Positions 9,193 through 19,782 of a DNA stretch of 64,000 nucleotides are shown here, in pieces. How positions within the stretch are numbered: the first letter of the stretch is position 1; every line of letters starts with the position of its first letter. A program made the translations under genes and the position numbers. Below the pieces are notes generated by a model. It was not told where the DNA came from, searched no databases, and saw nothing but the letters and a program-made list of their open reading frames with translations. The DNA comes from Geosporobacter ferrireducens (GTDB taxonomy: Bacteria; Bacillota; Clostridia; Peptostreptococcales; Thermotaleaceae): contig NZ_CP017269.1 of assembly GCF_001750685.1 (NCBI RefSeq), forward strand, positions 4,195,416-4,259,415. Reading direction: 5' to 3'.

Positions 9193-10182
9193 ATGGCAGT
9201 TTTGGTATGTGGAGGAGCTGGGTATATCGGTTCCCATTGTGTATATGCATTAATTGATGCTAAAGAAGAAGTGATTGTAATTGATAACCTGCAAACAGGA
9301 CACAGAGATGCTGTGCATTCCAGCGCAAAATTTTATCAGGGAGATATTCGGGACCGGGAATTTCTAAATAGGGTTTTTCTTGAAAATCAGATAGAAGCTG
9401 TAATCCATTTTGCGGCAAATTCTTTGGTAGGCGTAAGCATTCATGAACCTCTTGCCTACTATAACAACAATGTATACGGTACTCAAGTTTTAATGGAAGT
9501 AATGGAACAGCACAGTGTTAAAAGAATCGTGTTTTCTTCCACTGCGGCAACTTATGGGGAACCTGAAAACATACCGATTTTGGAAACCGATAGGACAGAG
9601 CCTACCAATCCTTACGGGGAAACAAAACTGGCCGTAGAAAAAATGATGAAGTGGGCAGATCATGCCCATGGGATCAAATATATCATCTTAAGGTACTTTA
9701 ATGTAGCCGGAGCCCATGAAAGCGGCGCGATCGGAGAAGACCATGATCCGGAGACCCATCTGATTCCACTGATTTTACAGGTACCGCTCAATCAGAGAAC
9801 ACACATAACTGTTTTTGGGGAAGATTATGAAACCCATGACGGCACCTGTGTCCGGGATTATATTCATGTAATGGATCTCGTAGATGCCCATATTCTGGCT
9901 TTAAAAAAGCTCGGACAGGGTGGAAACAGTACAGTTTTTAATCTGGGCAACGGAGAAGGCTTTTCAGTAAAAGAGGTAATCGAGGCTGCCAGAAAAGTAA
10001 CTGGGCATCCAATTCCGGCAGAATTGGGTGAAAGAAGAGCCGGAGATCCCTCAAAGCTCGTAGCCTCAAGTGAAAAGGCAAAGCAGGACCTGGGATGGAA
10101 GCCAAGATTTAATAGGATTGACGAAATCATTGCATCAGCCTGGAAATGGCATCAAAGCCATCCTAATGGATTTAAGAAATAA
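9193..10182 (+). CDS. galE: UDP-glucose 4-epimerase
   Basis: The protein has 329 residues and is an extended short-chain dehydrogenase. The NAD-binding motif GGAGYIGSH is at the N-terminus, the catalytic SSTAATYGEP serine/threonine region follows, and the YxxxK pair is seen in NPYGETKLAVEKM. RDYIHVMDLVDAHI and the C-terminal LGWKPRF segment are typical of GalE. ATG 9193 follows AAGGAGGATATGCG. It interconverts UDP-galactose and UDP-glucose in the Leloir pathway. Confidence 0.96.
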   Translation: MAVLVCGGAGYIGSHCVYALIDAKEEVIVIDNLQTGHRDAVHSSAKFYQGDIRDREFLNRVFLENQIEAVIHFAANSLVGVSIHEPLAYYNNNVYGTQVLMEVMEQHSVKRIVFSSTAATYGEPENIPILETDRTEPTNPYGETKLAVEKMMKWADHAHGIKYIILRYFNVAGAHESGAIGEDHDPETHLIPLILQVPLNQRTHITVFGEDYETHDGTCVRDYIHVMDLVDAHILALKKLGQGGNSTVFNLGNGEGFSVKEVIEAARKVTGHPIPAELGERRAGDPSKLVASSEKAKQDLGWKPRFNRIDEIIASAWKWHQSHPNGFKK

Positions 10183-10196
10183 GAGGTGATTTGCCT

Positions 10197-11699
10197 ATGA
10201 ATATATATAGGGAAATAAAGTGTCTGATTCATTATGGCATCCAAAAAGGATTGCTGGATCCTCAGGATGAAGTCTATGCGCGGAATCGGATTTTAGAAAT
10301 CTTACATTTAGATGAATATGAAGCGGTAAGGGTAGATGCAGAATCCCTGGAAGAACCGCAGCCAATTTTGAATAGAATATTGGATTATGCCTATGAAAAA
10401 GGAATTCTGGAAGAGGATACCGTGACTTACCGTGATCTGATGGATACAAGAATCATGGATTGCCTAATGCCTCGTCCCAGCGAGATCATAAAAAAGTTTT
10501 GGGCTGAATACCAAATTTCTCCTGCATTGGCTACAGAAAACTACTATCGGCTGTCTACCGCATCGAATTATATTAGGACTGGAAGAATTAGCAAAAATCT
10601 GAGTTGGAAAGCCAGCACGGAGTTTGGAGAACTGGATATTACGATCAATCTCTCTAAACCGGAAAAGGATCCAAAGGCGATTGCTGCAGCAAAAGGTATG
10701 AAGTCTTCTTCCTATCCCCTGTGTTTGTTGTGCAAAGAGAATGAAGGCTATAGGGGCCGCATCAATCATCCGGCAAGGCAGAACCATAGAATCATACCTT
10801 TACAACTGAATAAGGAAAAGTGGTTTTTTCAGTTTTCACCTTATGTCTATTATAATGAACATGCCATCATCTTTAAGGGATGTCATGAGCCTATGAAGAT
10901 TTCACGGGCTACCTTCGATCGGCTCTTAGAGTTTGTAGGACAATTTCCCCATTACTTTATTGGATCGAATGCAGATCTGCCGATTGTAGGAGGGTCTATT
11001 TTATCCCATGACCATTTTCAAGGGGGAAATTATACTTTTGCAATGGAAAGAGCCCCTTTATTAAAGAAAATGTTTATCAAAGGCTTTGAAGACGTAGAAG
11101 CAGGGATTGTCAGATGGCCGCTGTCGGTGATTCGTATCCGGAGCACCGATAGAAACCGGTTAACAGAGCTGGGAGACCTTATTTTAAATGCATGGAAGAA
11201 TTATAGTGATGAAAGTGTTGATGTCTTAGCTTATACGAAAGAGGAACCCCATAATACCATTACACCGATTGCCCGGTATAAAGATCAAAAGTTTGAGCTG
11301 GATTTGGTCCTGAGAAATAACCGTACCAGCAAGGAGCATCCATTGGGGATATTTCATCCTCATAGCGATGTGCATCATATCAAAAAAGAAAATATCGGAC
11401 TAATTGAGGTCATGGGGCTGGCGGTGCTTCCAGACAGGTTAATTGAAGAATTGGAAATCTTGAAGCAATGTATGCAGGGGACGAGGAATATCCATGAATG
11501 TGAAGGCATGGAGAAGCATATAACTTGGTTCCAGATGCTAAAGGCAAAGTATCCCAAGACCGATATAGCATATAATGAAGTTTTGAAAAACGAGGTTGGC
11601 CGGATCTTTGAAAGAATTTTATGGGATGCAGGGGTTTTTAAGCAAGATTCAAAGGGTATTGAGGCTTTTACCAGATTTATAGAGCAGATAAGTAGGTGA
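10197..11699 (+). CDS. galT: UDP-glucose--hexose-1-phosphate uridylyltransferase (Firmicute type)
   Basis: The protein has 500 residues, the length of the GalT2 family found in Gram-positive bacteria rather than the shorter E. coli type. The active-site region SHDHFQGGNYTFAMERAP contains the HxH-Gln nucleophile motif. LVLRNNRTSKEHPLGIFHPH is another family hallmark. ATG 10197 lies 8 bases after GAGGTG; TTG 10191 is too close to it. It exchanges galactose-1-phosphate for glucose-1-phosphate on UDP. It is packed between galE and galM. Confidence 0.95.
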   Translation: MNIYREIKCLIHYGIQKGLLDPQDEVYARNRILEILHLDEYEAVRVDAESLEEPQPILNRILDYAYEKGILEEDTVTYRDLMDTRIMDCLMPRPSEIIKKFWAEYQISPALATENYYRLSTASNYIRTGRISKNLSWKASTEFGELDITINLSKPEKDPKAIAAAKGMKSSSYPLCLLCKENEGYRGRINHPARQNHRIIPLQLNKEKWFFQFSPYVYYNEHAIIFKGCHEPMKISRATFDRLLEFVGQFPHYFIGSNADLPIVGGSILSHDHFQGGNYTFAMERAPLLKKMFIKGFEDVEAGIVRWPLSVIRIRSTDRNRLTELGDLILNAWKNYSDESVDVLAYTKEEPHNTITPIARYKDQKFELDLVLRNNRTSKEHPLGIFHPHSDVHHIKKENIGLIEVMGLAVLPDRLIEELEILKQCMQGTRNIHECEGMEKHITWFQMLKAKYPKTDIAYNEVLKNEVGRIFERILWDAGVFKQDSKGIEAFTRFIEQISR

Positions 11700-11704
11700 T
11701 TTGT

Positions 11705-12742
11705 ATGATTCTAAAGGAAGAGATACTGGTGTTAGAAGGAAAGTTGATTAAAGGGATTATGCTTGAAAACAGGCAGCACATGACAGTGAAATTGCTGAAT
11801 TACGGAGCTGCAGTTGTGGAACTTTTGGTTCCTGACCGGGAAAAAAAATCTGAAAATATCGTACTAACCCATGAAAAGATTGGAGATTATTTAAAGAATC
11901 CTTCCTGTTTTGGGGTTACATTAGGAAGAACTTCCGGGCGGATTGCCAATGGAAGCTTTTCTATAGACGGTAAAGCATATACATTGGAAAAAAACTTTGG
12001 CGTTAATCATGGACATGGTGGATTAAAAAATTTCAGTCATCAGATATGGGATTATAAAATTGAGCAGAAAGAAGCTTGTACAACCGTTATTTTTCAATAT
12101 ACCAGCAAGGACATGGAAGAAGGTTATCCGGGAAATTTAGAGGTTCAGGTAAGCTATACCCTGACAGAAGAAAATGAGCTTTTGATAGAATATGAAGGGG
12201 TTACAGATAAAAAGACACTGTGCAATTTAACCAATCATTCCTATTTTAATTTGTCTGGAAACTACCGGCGAAAGGTAACGGAACAAAAGCTAAAGATTCG
12301 ATCCGATCAGTTCTTAGAGCTGAATGAAAACCAAGTACCTACCGGGAGATTTATCGATGTAACCCATACACCCATGGATTTCCGACACCTAAAGCGGATT
12401 GGCAAAGACATAGAAAGCGACTACGTGCAGCTGCGAAGAACCAATGGATATGACCATCCCTGGATATTGGAGGGGAAAGAGAGCCAGATTGAAATGATTG
12501 ATGAGATTAGCGGCAGAAAAATGAGTGTAAGCACCACCTATCCAAGTGTAGTGGTCTATAGCTATAACTATCCCAATCAAGAGAAACTTAAGGGGGGGAA
12601 GGTTGGAAGCAAATATGACGGGATTTGCTTTGAAACCCAGTATGAACCCGACGGTATAAACCATGCGCATCTCCATCAAGGAATTCTGGATGTTGGAGAG
12701 CGCTATGATCATAAAACGCTATTTAAATTTACAACGGTCTAG
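11705..12742 (+). CDS. galM: Aldose 1-epimerase (mutarotase)
   Basis: The protein has 345 residues. The family's catalytic histidines are visible in VNHGHGG and NLTNHSYFNLSG, and the acidic residue in GICFETQYEPDGIN. It converts beta- to alpha-galactose so galactokinase can act. ATG 11705 follows TAGGTGATTTGT, placing the gene five bases after the galT stop; a GTG at 11696 overlaps galT and has no ribosome site. It is the last Leloir gene before the beta-galactosidase. Confidence 0.93.
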   Translation: MILKEEILVLEGKLIKGIMLENRQHMTVKLLNYGAAVVELLVPDREKKSENIVLTHEKIGDYLKNPSCFGVTLGRTSGRIANGSFSIDGKAYTLEKNFGVNHGHGGLKNFSHQIWDYKIEQKEACTTVIFQYTSKDMEEGYPGNLEVQVSYTLTEENELLIEYEGVTDKKTLCNLTNHSYFNLSGNYRRKVTEQKLKIRSDQFLELNENQVPTGRFIDVTHTPMDFRHLKRIGKDIESDYVQLRRTNGYDHPWILEGKESQIEMIDEISGRKMSVSTTYPSVVVYSYNYPNQEKLKGGKVGSKYDGICFETQYEPDGINHAHLHQGILDVGERYDHKTLFKFTTV

Positions 12743-12753
12743 GGGGATGAAAG

Positions 12754-14718
12754 GTGTATCTAGGCGTAGATTATTATCCGGAGCACTGGGAAGAGCATAT
12801 GCTGGAGGAAGACCTGCGGCGTATTCAAAATATGGAAGCAAATATGATTCGAATAGGTGAATTTGCCTGGCATCTTATGGAGCCTGTTGAAGGCAATTAT
12901 GATTTTTCCTTTTTTGATAAAGTGATTGAAAAGGCAAAAACATATCATCTAAAGGTGATGTTCGGGACACCGACAGCGACCTTTCCAGCATGGCTGGCAA
13001 AGAAGCATCCGTCCATTCTATCGAAGGATGAATACGGACAGAAAAGGGTGTTTGGAGGAAGAAGACAGTACTGTTATAATTCTGATATTTATAGAGAATA
13101 CAGTGCAAGAATTGTAAAAAAGCTGGTGACGCATTACCAAGGCGAAGAAAATATCGTTGCCTGGCAGATTGATAATGAATTTGGTCATGAAGGAAGCGAT
13201 TTGTGCTACTGTGAGCAATGCCATAGGAAATTTCAACAATTCTTAGAGGAAAGATATAAAACCATTGATAAATTAAATCAGGTTTACGGAACCATCTTCT
13301 GGGGGCAGACCTATAACGATTTTGATGAGATTCCACTGCCGCAGCCCACCATTACTACCCATAACCCCAGCCTGCGGCTGGATTGGGCGCGGTTTCGATC
13401 ACATACGATAAATAGCTATGGGAAAATGCAGATTGAACTTGTCCGGACACTAAAGGGAGATCACCAACAGGTGACACACAATTTTTACGGAGGTTTCTTT
13501 GAAAAGGCCTATGATCAAAATGTGATGGCAGAAAGCTTGGATTTTGTGTCCTATGATAATTATCCGGTTTGGGGAGGTCTTCGCGAACCCCTGGAACCGG
13601 CACATATTGCCATGACCCATGGCTATATCCGCGGTTTGAAAAATAAGAACTACTGGGTTGCAGAAGCGTTAATGGGTGCCCAGGGGCACAATGTAATCGG
13701 CTACCTTCCAAGACCCAATCAAGCAAGAATGTGGGCTTACCAAGCAATGGCCCATGGCTGCGAAAACCTGTTGTTTTTCCGTTGGCGTGGAATGACAAGG
13801 GGAGCAGAGCAATTTTGCCTTGGAATTATCGATCAACATAATGAAAAGGGACGAAAATATGAAGAGGTCCGGTCTTTTATGGAAGATATAAGAAATTATG
13901 AATCCATATTAAAAAGCGAGATCCAATCAGATATAGCAGTGGTATATGATTATGATAATACGTGGTCCTGGTATATTCAGCAGCAGTCTGTCACATTTAA
14001 TTTTACTCAGGAGCTTGTCCGTTTGTACACCCCTTTCCATCGGCTCAATACGAACATAGATGTGATCAGCACTCAAAAAGATTTTTCCAAATATAAAGTG
14101 CTGATTGTACCGGTAATGCAGATGATTGATGAAGAACTGGGAAAGCGGTTTGAAACCTTTGCCGGAAATGGCGGTACGATTATTTTTTCTTTTAGGGCCG
14201 GTATTAAAGACCGGGACAATAATCTTCATTTTCAAAAGGTATATCCCTGTCACATCCAGGGGATTACAGGGATAAAAATATTAGAATCAGAATCTCTTCA
14301 GACAGGACAGGAAGTGGAGATTACCGGTTTGGGAGATTATGAAGGCAGGGAGGGAAAATGTGCAGTTTGGCGAGACTTGATTACAGCTGAAAAAGCGCAG
14401 GTGTTATATCGGTATAATGATAAATTTTATCGTGAGAATGCATGTATTACAGTGAATGCTTATAAATCAGGAATGGTATACTATGTGGGCGGAGGTGTAG
14501 ATGAACACATATTGCAGGACATTGCAAGGACTGTTGTTACCGAACAGGGTATTCGAATGATGGATTCACCGGGGGGGTTAGAGATTATCATTCGAGACGT
14601 AGACAGTGAGGAATGGTTGATTCTCAATAATCACACCGATGAAGAGATTGTTTTTAAGGGAATTACGATGGCACCCTATGACAGTAAAATCCTTAAAAAC
14701 TGTGATTTAAACCCCTAG
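12754..14718 (+). CDS. Beta-galactosidase, glycoside hydrolase family 42
   Basis: The protein has 654 residues with the GH42 three-domain layout: an alpha/beta barrel, a trimerisation domain and a small beta domain. The acid/base glutamate is E142 in QIDNEFGHEG and the likely nucleophile is E304 in WVAEALMGAQGHN. The cysteine cluster CYCEQCHRKF after the acid/base is the metal site seen in this family. No signal peptide is present, so it acts on imported galactosides. GTG 12754 follows AGGGGGATGAAAG. Its place after galM shows it supplies galactose to the same pathway. Confidence 0.95.
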   Translation: MYLGVDYYPEHWEEHMLEEDLRRIQNMEANMIRIGEFAWHLMEPVEGNYDFSFFDKVIEKAKTYHLKVMFGTPTATFPAWLAKKHPSILSKDEYGQKRVFGGRRQYCYNSDIYREYSARIVKKLVTHYQGEENIVAWQIDNEFGHEGSDLCYCEQCHRKFQQFLEERYKTIDKLNQVYGTIFWGQTYNDFDEIPLPQPTITTHNPSLRLDWARFRSHTINSYGKMQIELVRTLKGDHQQVTHNFYGGFFEKAYDQNVMAESLDFVSYDNYPVWGGLREPLEPAHIAMTHGYIRGLKNKNYWVAEALMGAQGHNVIGYLPRPNQARMWAYQAMAHGCENLLFFRWRGMTRGAEQFCLGIIDQHNEKGRKYEEVRSFMEDIRNYESILKSEIQSDIAVVYDYDNTWSWYIQQQSVTFNFTQELVRLYTPFHRLNTNIDVISTQKDFSKYKVLIVPVMQMIDEELGKRFETFAGNGGTIIFSFRAGIKDRDNNLHFQKVYPCHIQGITGIKILESESLQTGQEVEITGLGDYEGREGKCAVWRDLITAEKAQVLYRYNDKFYRENACITVNAYKSGMVYYVGGGVDEHILQDIARTVVTEQGIRMMDSPGGLEIIIRDVDSEEWLILNNHTDEEIVFKGITMAPYDSKILKNCDLNP

Positions 14719-14733
14719 TTCTATGATGCATAG

Positions 14734-15786
<1,053 letters not shown>

Positions 15787-15841
15787 TGAAGGTTTAAAGC
15801 ATTACTTTTAAAGTAAACAATAGCACTTTTAAAGAAAAAAA

Positions 15842-15872
15842 GTATATGTTTATGGGTAAAGCATCCATACTA
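15842..15872 (+). promoter_or_regulatory. Possible forespore (SigG-like) promoter of the ger operon
   Basis: GTATA (15842-15846) and CATACTA (15866-15872) resemble the SigF/SigG -35 and -10 boxes. The spacing of 19 bp is one or two longer than usual. Forespore expression would be expected for a germinant receptor operon. Confidence 0.45.
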
Positions 15873-15903
15873 GAGATAAGAATCCAGTATGGGGGTTTTA
15901 TAA

Positions 15904-17460
15904 TTGAAGTTTTTAAAGCGGTTATTGAACAGTTCAAAAAGCTATCAGAAAGAAATAAATATTGTTGATAGAGCAGAATACAACAAACAACAGCTTTCAA
16001 AAGATATCAACATCAACAGATCTCTTTTGCAAAAGATGTTTAAAGATAGCGATGATATTTTTTTTAGAGAGATAGGCATCAAAGACCAGGAGGAGATTAG
16101 GCATGCACTTTTAATATACGCTTCGAATTTAGTTAATGTAAATATTGTTAACGAGGATATTATCCGTCCGCTACTTTCATGTAACTTGTCAAGTCCGGAC
16201 AAATACAGGCAGGAAGACTGCTTTCCCATGAATATAGAAGAGATCGTCAGTGTCAGTAAAGTTGATACAGTGACGGATTTCAAAGAATTGGTGGAAGCAG
16301 TTTTGTCTGGAAATACGGTGCTGATCCTAGAACATTATGAGAGGGGATTAAGTCTCAGCAGCCAGGGTAGGGATACCAGAAATATAGAAGAGTCTAATGT
16401 AGAAAGTATTGTCCGGGGGCCTCGGGATAGCTTTATTGAAGATATAGAAACCAACATTGGATTGATACGAACCCGGCTGAAAAGTACATCCCTAAAAGCT
16501 AAAAAAACGATTATTGGAAATGAGAGTCATACGACGGTCTATATTTGTTATATGGAAAACATCGTGAATCAACAGACCTTAGAAGAGGTTGTGAAAAAGC
16601 TGAATAACATTCAAATCGATGGGATCTTTGAAAGCGGATATATTGAGCAGTATTTAGAAAGCAGCCCATATTCTCCATTTCCTCAAATGCAAATTACAGA
16701 GCGACCGGACAAAGTTTGTGGAAATTTGCTGGAGGGAAGAATTATTATTTTAATTGACGGCAGCCCGCAGGCGCTAATACTCCCCATATCTTTTTTTCAA
16801 CTCTTTCAATCTCCTGAAGACTATTATGAACGAATACTTTTTGGCAATTTTTCAAGGCTGCTGCGTTTCATAGGTTTTATTGTTGCAACATCCTTGCCAT
16901 CAATTTATGTAGCATTAATTTCCTTTCATCATGAAATGCTGCCTATGGACCTAGTGGTCGACTTGTCCAGAACCAGGGCACAAGTTCCCTTTCCACCGGT
17001 AGTAGAGGCACTGTTAATGGAAATTACCATAGAACTTTTGCGGGAGGCCAGCGCACGTTTGCCGAATACCATTGGACAAACCATAGGAATTGTAGGGGCG
17101 ATTGTTATAGGCGATGCAGCAATTAGTGCAAATCTTGCCAGTCCCACCATGATTATTGTAGTAGCAATTACTGCAATTGGCAGCTATGTGCTTCCCCATT
17201 ACAGTACCTCTTATTCTCTGCGCTTAATTCGGTTTCCTATTATCCTAATGGCAGCTACCTTTGGCGCTTTTGGGATCATTATCGCATGGACATGGATTAT
17301 TATCCATCTATGCAGCCTTGAATCCTTTGGATTTCCGTATCTTTCTCCACTGGCACCCCTTGACGCCGAATTGAAAAAGGATGCTATACTTAGGGGACCT
17401 GTGTGGCGTTTTGGAAAACGGCCAAATACAGCAAACAAAAAAAATCAAATGAGAAAGTAG
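15904..17460 (+). CDS. gerA: Spore germinant receptor A subunit (GerA/GerKA family)
   Basis: The protein has 518 residues. A hydrophilic N-terminal half of about 240 residues is followed by several membrane segments. Typical GerA-family segments are present: DTVTDFKELVEAVLSGNTVLILE, GPRDSFIEDIETNIGLIRTRLK-type and RAQVPFPPVVEALLMEI-type stretches. It sits in the inner membrane of the spore and forms the germinant receptor with the B and C subunits. Translation starts at TTG 15904, directly after an in-frame TAA and 8 bases after GGGGG, so no upstream start is possible. Confidence 0.93.
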   Translation: MKFLKRLLNSSKSYQKEINIVDRAEYNKQQLSKDININRSLLQKMFKDSDDIFFREIGIKDQEEIRHALLIYASNLVNVNIVNEDIIRPLLSCNLSSPDKYRQEDCFPMNIEEIVSVSKVDTVTDFKELVEAVLSGNTVLILEHYERGLSLSSQGRDTRNIEESNVESIVRGPRDSFIEDIETNIGLIRTRLKSTSLKAKKTIIGNESHTTVYICYMENIVNQQTLEEVVKKLNNIQIDGIFESGYIEQYLESSPYSPFPQMQITERPDKVCGNLLEGRIIILIDGSPQALILPISFFQLFQSPEDYYERILFGNFSRLLRFIGFIVATSLPSIYVALISFHHEMLPMDLVVDLSRTRAQVPFPPVVEALLMEITIELLREASARLPNTIGQTIGIVGAIVIGDAAISANLASPTMIIVVAITAIGSYVLPHYSTSYSLRLIRFPIILMAATFGAFGIIIAWTWIIIHLCSLESFGFPYLSPLAPLDAELKKDAILRGPVWRFGKRPNTANKKNQMRK

Positions 17461-17478
17461 AAAAAGGAGTAGGTACCC

Positions 17479-18585
17479 GTGTATAAAAGATATAAAAATG
17501 GTGAAATAACGGCGATTCAATCATTTATTATTTTAATCAGCATTATGATTGGTACGGGTGTTTTAGGACTTTCAAAAGCAGTAGCTGAAGTTTCCCGGCA
17601 GGATGCATGGATTTCTGTTTTGCTAAATGGGATATTTATCGGTTTCGTGATGATGATCATTATTTATACCGTCAGTAGATTTCCGAAATATAATTTCTTT
17701 CAATATACAAGTCATTTGCTGGGTAAGCTATTGGGTTATCTTATTACATTTAGCTTTGTTATTTACGCCATTTTAGTTACGGCCACTGTGATTCGTTTTT
17801 TGTCGGAAATGATAAGTACATGGCTTTTGCAGAGTAGTCCATTATTTGTTATTAATCTTATCATCGTGGCTACTGTAGTCTACATGGTTAAAAACGGAAT
17901 AACTGTATTGGCCAGGTATAATGAGGTAATCATATTTATGTTAATTCCTTTTGCTTTGCTGATACTTGTAGGTCTGCCGGAGGCCTCTTTTGTCAATTTG
18001 AGACCGGTTGGAGGTACAGGAATTACTACGATTATAAAGGGAGCAACACCTTCTTTTTTTTCTTTTGCCGGGTATGAGGTGCTCTTAGTGTATTATCCCT
18101 ATATTTCCAATAAACAACAACCGATTATGAGAAATTCTGTGGTAGCTGTTTTATTTGTAACGTTGTTTTACACTGCTTCTGTAGCAGCTCAAATTGCTCT
18201 GTATGGGCCACAGGAAATCAAACATGTATTATATCCATCTATTAACTATTTGACATCTGTTGACTTTCCGGTATTTGAAAGAGTAGAGATATTTTTTACA
18301 ATATTCTGGGTATTTACGGTTTTGGGAACAATCGGAATCCAATATCTAGCCGGTTGTATACTGCTGCAGAATGTCTTTTCGAATAAAAAAACAAGCTTTT
18401 TTGCATATATATTATCGCCTATTGTCTATGTCATTACACTATATCCTCAAAGCACCAGAGACGTCATAGATTTAGGCGATACTGTTGGAAAAGCCAATAT
18501 ATTTTTCGGATTAATATTTCCTTTAATTATTTTTGTTCTTTACTTTATTCGAGGGAGGAAGCCCCGGTATGAGAAAAATAATTAA
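17479..18585 (+). CDS. gerB: Spore germinant receptor B subunit (GerAB-type permease)
   Basis: The protein has 368 residues of about ten predicted membrane helices, in the amino-acid-permease-like spore germination family. It opens with ITAIQSFIILISIMIGTGVLGL, a family hallmark. It is the germinant-binding membrane subunit. GTG 17479 follows AAAAAGGAGTAGG, and the 3' end overlaps the C subunit gene by 17 bases, indicating tight co-expression. Confidence 0.92.
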   Translation: MYKRYKNGEITAIQSFIILISIMIGTGVLGLSKAVAEVSRQDAWISVLLNGIFIGFVMMIIIYTVSRFPKYNFFQYTSHLLGKLLGYLITFSFVIYAILVTATVIRFLSEMISTWLLQSSPLFVINLIIVATVVYMVKNGITVLARYNEVIIFMLIPFALLILVGLPEASFVNLRPVGGTGITTIIKGATPSFFSFAGYEVLLVYYPYISNKQQPIMRNSVVAVLFVTLFYTASVAAQIALYGPQEIKHVLYPSINYLTSVDFPVFERVEIFFTIFWVFTVLGTIGIQYLAGCILLQNVFSNKKTSFFAYILSPIVYVITLYPQSTRDVIDLGDTVGKANIFFGLIFPLIIFVLYFIRGRKPRYEKNN

Positions 18586-19684
18586 GCTGCTAATAATGCT
18601 CCTAATGAGTACTTCACTGACAGCCTGCTGGGATTCAACAGGTTTGGAGAATTTGTTGCTGGTATACGGTCTCGGAATCGATATTAGTAAAGAAGATCCG
18701 GAAAAATATTTGTTTACCATTGGATTTCCTACAATTATTGAGGAAGCACCGGAAAAGAAAATGGAATTCTTTACGGAAGCACCATCACTGGGAAAAGGAA
18801 AGAGTAATCTGCAAAATAAGGTTTACCGCAAAATCTCTTATGATAATATCAAGGTTATTGTATTTGGTGAAGAGGCAGCAAGAAAAGGAATTTTGCCACA
18901 TATTGATTCAATGTTCAGGGAACCGCTTTTTCGGGGAACGACCCGGTTTGCAGTTGTAGAAGATAGGGCTGTAGAACTGCTTTCTATGGAACCCCCGGTT
19001 TCTCTCTTAGTAAGCAGCTTTTTATTCGATTCGATTCAACAAAATTACGAATCTACTACGGTTCCTATTATGACTTTGAGAAAGTTCAGCCATGAATACT
19101 ATACCGATGGGATTGAGCCTGCAATGCCGTACATCTGCTACGGAGCCAACCGAAGGGAAATAAATATCGGCTGTGTTGCCTTGTTTCAAAAAGATAAAAT
19201 GATTCATACACTGCATGGGGATAATAGCAGGGGTTTTATGATACTAAGAGATGAGATACACCGGGGCATTTACTCTTTTAAATATAAGACGAAAGAGGAG
19301 GACACCGATGAATACACATCTATCAATTTAAAGGGCGGAAAAAGCAAAATTAAAGTAAAACTGGAAGATTCCAAATTACACATCTATCAAGATATAACAA
19401 TCAATTGCAACCTTGCAGAATATACGCCTAAAGAAATCATATTTACAAAGGAAAAATTAAAAGCGTTGGAAGATTATATGGCTGAAGAAATAAAGAAGGA
19501 CTTAATAAGTACAATAAGAATTCTGCAGAAGGAATTAAAAAATGATAATATTGGTTATGGCCAATATGTTAAGGCGGAATATCCTGAGTATTTTGATTGT
19601 GAGAACTGGAACGAACAGTTTGCTGCTGCGATTTTTCATATAAATACCCGTGTGAAGATTAAAAATGTAGGAGTCACTCCGTAA
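18569..19684 (+). CDS. gerC: Spore germinant receptor C subunit (Ger(x)C lipoprotein)
   Basis: The protein has 371 residues. A lipoprotein signal ends in SLTAC, followed by WDSTGLENLLLVYGLGID, very close to the CWDxxElxxxxxVxgxGID pattern of Ger(x)C proteins. ATG 18569 is preceded by GGGAGGAAGCCCC inside gerB. It is the lipid-anchored third subunit of the receptor. The operon ends just downstream at a perfect 20-bp stem. Confidence 0.93.
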   Translation: MRKIIKLLIMLLMSTSLTACWDSTGLENLLLVYGLGIDISKEDPEKYLFTIGFPTIIEEAPEKKMEFFTEAPSLGKGKSNLQNKVYRKISYDNIKVIVFGEEAARKGILPHIDSMFREPLFRGTTRFAVVEDRAVELLSMEPPVSLLVSSFLFDSIQQNYESTTVPIMTLRKFSHEYYTDGIEPAMPYICYGANRREINIGCVALFQKDKMIHTLHGDNSRGFMILRDEIHRGIYSFKYKTKEEDTDEYTSINLKGGKSKIKVKLEDSKLHIYQDITINCNLAEYTPKEIIFTKEKLKALEDYMAEEIKKDLISTIRILQKELKNDNIGYGQYVKAEYPEYFDCENWNEQFAAAIFHINTRVKIKNVGVTP

Positions 19685-19724
19685 TTTACAGACGAAAAAA
19701 TATTGTTAAAATTCAGAAGTATTT

Positions 19725-19770
19725 AGAGATAAACAAAGGCGATATTGTTGTATCGCCTTTGTTTATCTCT
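19725..19770. terminator. Bidirectional terminator between gerC and the converging gene
   Basis: Arms 19725-19744 and 19751-19770 are perfect 20-bp reverse complements with a 6-nt loop. They lie between two converging genes, so the stem can serve both strands. Confidence 0.88.
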
Positions 19771-19782
19771 ATGAAGTTATGC